A DNA stretch of 64,000 bases from Paulownia fortunei (Eukaryota; Streptophyta; Magnoliopsida; Lamiales; Paulowniaceae), in contig CM033119.1 in assembly GCA_019321725.1 (NCBI GenBank), positions 3,931,865 through 3,995,864 of the forward strand, written 5' to 3'. Positions within the stretch are counted from its first letter, which is position 1. Each line of letters begins with the position of its first letter. Made by a program: the position numbers and the translations under genes. Below, piece by piece: positions 62,201-64,000 of this stretch. The notes under the pieces were generated by a model, which searched no databases, was not told where the DNA came from, and was given only the letters and a program-made list of their open reading frames with translations.

Positions 62201-64000
62201 TTACCTTTTTTTTACAAAAAAAGTTGCTGCGAGTGGGAGACAGATATTTGCAGATTGTCCAAGACATTTCTCATTGACAGCTCTCCTAAAGCCCCCTAAA
62301 ACTTGTCAATTTGTTGTAGGTATATTGATTTTTTTTTCCTTTCTACTTTAAGTTAAGTGGGTAAATGTTTTTTTTTTTTTTACTTTAAATCAATTGTTTT
62401 GTATCAATTTCAATTTATTTATTTTTTAATATATTCAATGGAATACTATTTAGATTATCTTGATAACACATTTTTTTATCCATTGTATATATTTGCATGT
62501 ATATTTAGCAATTAATTTTTAATAAATGATAATTAATGCTTGTCTGCTCATATAATTTCGACGAGAAAAAAATTATCATACAAGATATTGTAATATATTA
62601 AATTAAAAGATATCTTGTGACTTTGACTTCCTCAATACACCATAATTATAATTTTGCTTAGAATTGACAACTCTTCAAAAAAATAATACAATTATTTATT
62701 ACAAAATTACACTTTTTATGTCTTATTAAACTAACAAAAAACTTTGGTCAAACTAAAAATTAAGCACCCCCAATGGGATTATATAAATTGTTTATTAATT
62801 AATAATATTTAGAACAATTATTTTCACTTTCATTTATTTATTAAAGTTATTAGTTTGTTTTTGAAAATATTATCTTATAATAACAATTTGTATACTAATT
62901 TAGAAAAAATAAATTACTATTCGTATTGACTTTTGCATATATAATAATAGTTAAGTTGACATCATTCTTATCAAGTACATATTTAGAAATAAATAAACAT
63001 CATAATGTGTAACATAAATTATTTAATTTATATAAAACTTAAAATTACAATAACCTAGAAAATACAATAATTGTTATTTACATATTTTTTCAAAAAAATA
63101 ATAACATTCATATTAATTTATACATATTTATGTTGAATAAGTTATCCTATATTTAAGTATTATTACTATTACTAATTAGATGATGAAAACACTTTCAAAT
63201 TAAAAATACATACACATATATATATTTATTTATATAGATGGTGAAAACATTATTTGTTGTAATATTTTCTGACATTGAAAGCTTTACATAAAGTACTGCT
63301 TTCTCTAATTTTTTAAAAAATAAAAAATTTAAAAAAATATATTATTTTGAATAACACTTTATCATAATTTTGGTAAACGCTATAATTATTTTCATCGTAT
63401 TTTGTTAAAAATCCAACACAGATGCAAATATCACGTTTTTGGTAGGTGAATTTGGTCGAAAAGGTAATGTTTAATAAATACTAAGAAATTGAAATGTCAA
63501 ATTACTACGCTTACAAGTTGGGATCTAAATCAATACAAAATAATTAGTTAAAAGGTCAATTTCATCACCCACCCCCCAACCTATGTTATCTACCCCTAAT
63601 GCATACATAAAAGAAGTTGAGATTAGAACCAACACCTCCTAACATTTGTTGTGTTCTTAGTCATCCTATATTTTAGTGAAGCCAAATGTGAAATTTGTGA
63701 CATCAAAGTCGATGTTGATGCAATTTTAGTTTACAATGTTCTTCGAAATAAGGCAGGATTTGCAAACACTAAAAAAAGTGTTTTTCAACTTTTAGTTGAA
63801 AAAAATAATAATTTAAAAATTTATTTACCAAACACTCTTTTTTAACTCATTCTTTTTTTCAGTAACACTTCACAAGCACTGCCAACTTTTACTTCTCAAC
63901 TAATTTTCACTTTTTCTAAAAGCAGAAATTTCCCTAAAAGAAATTACTGATTTATTAGTTTTACAGGGGAATGTTTTATTTTGGTCATCAATGTGACCCA
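59203..64000. other. NRX2 upstream region and AT-rich intergenic sequence
   Basis: A CT repeat at 59204-59220 is in the NRX2 leader. Beyond it no gene was recognised; open frames at 60073-60383, 62073-62267 and 63651-63845 are short and without motifs. Sequence from 60.4 kb onward is strongly AT-rich. Confidence 0.5.

Noticed and set aside
63651..63845. 64-residue frame at the right end
   Set aside because: Short, AT-rich, no motif; cannot be supported as a gene.

Overview
The window is nuclear DNA of a flowering plant: AT-rich intergenic space, multi-exon genes with GT-AG introns, Ty1/copia and hAT transposons, and plant-specific gene families (CDPK, HVA22, nucleoredoxin with a DC1 zinc finger). 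The alcohol dehydrogenases most resemble the 8-hydroxygeraniol dehydrogenase / CAD-like enzymes of asterids, so a eudicot, perhaps Lamiales, is likely; that placement is inference.

Layout. (1) 1-8000, + strand: the last ten coding exons of RFT1, including one textbook U12-type intron and one apparent GC-AG intron. (2) 10.4-48 kb: a tandem cluster of CAD-like zinc dehydrogenases, all on the + strand: CAD-A (11044-12108, intronless), CAD-B (19961-21165, one intron), CAD-C (44.5-45.8 kb, one intron, conventional start codon lost) and two relics (about 29.9 and 47.1 kb). Interleaved with it is an HVA22/TB2-DP1-type gene (26752-28164) whose last exon adds a long unrecognised multi-membrane-span domain. 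A diverged duplicate of that domain (39810-42348) ends in a coding-type tandem repeat. The order CAD-HVA22, CAD relic-HVA22 duplicate, and homologous flanks between them, indicate a segmental duplication later disrupted by transposons. (3) 47590-52641, - strand: a complete eight-exon calcium-dependent protein kinase closest to CPK29. (4) 55389-59202, - strand: a three-exon NRX2-type nucleoredoxin with a one-base frameshift in exon 2. (5) 59.2-64 kb: no recognisable gene.

Mobile DNA: a 3.3 kb hAT element with its decayed transposase, 12 bp TIRs and a 7/8 target duplication (22660-25956); a non-autonomous hAT (40897-42309) sitting inside the C-terminal tail of the HVA22-related duplicate, plus a truncated relative at 17.3-18.4 kb; a decayed 5.7 kb copia element with both LTRs, PBS and polypurine tract (32994-38667); two LTR-like remnants recognised from primer-binding sites; and a possible tRNA-derived SINE.

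The most notable items are the HVA22 fusion and its free-standing repeat-tailed relative, the CAD gene whose ATG has become ACG while the frame stays open into promoter-derived sequence, and the datable history of the CAD/HVA22 block. All splice sites were read by eye and checked for phase; no alignment or database search was run.
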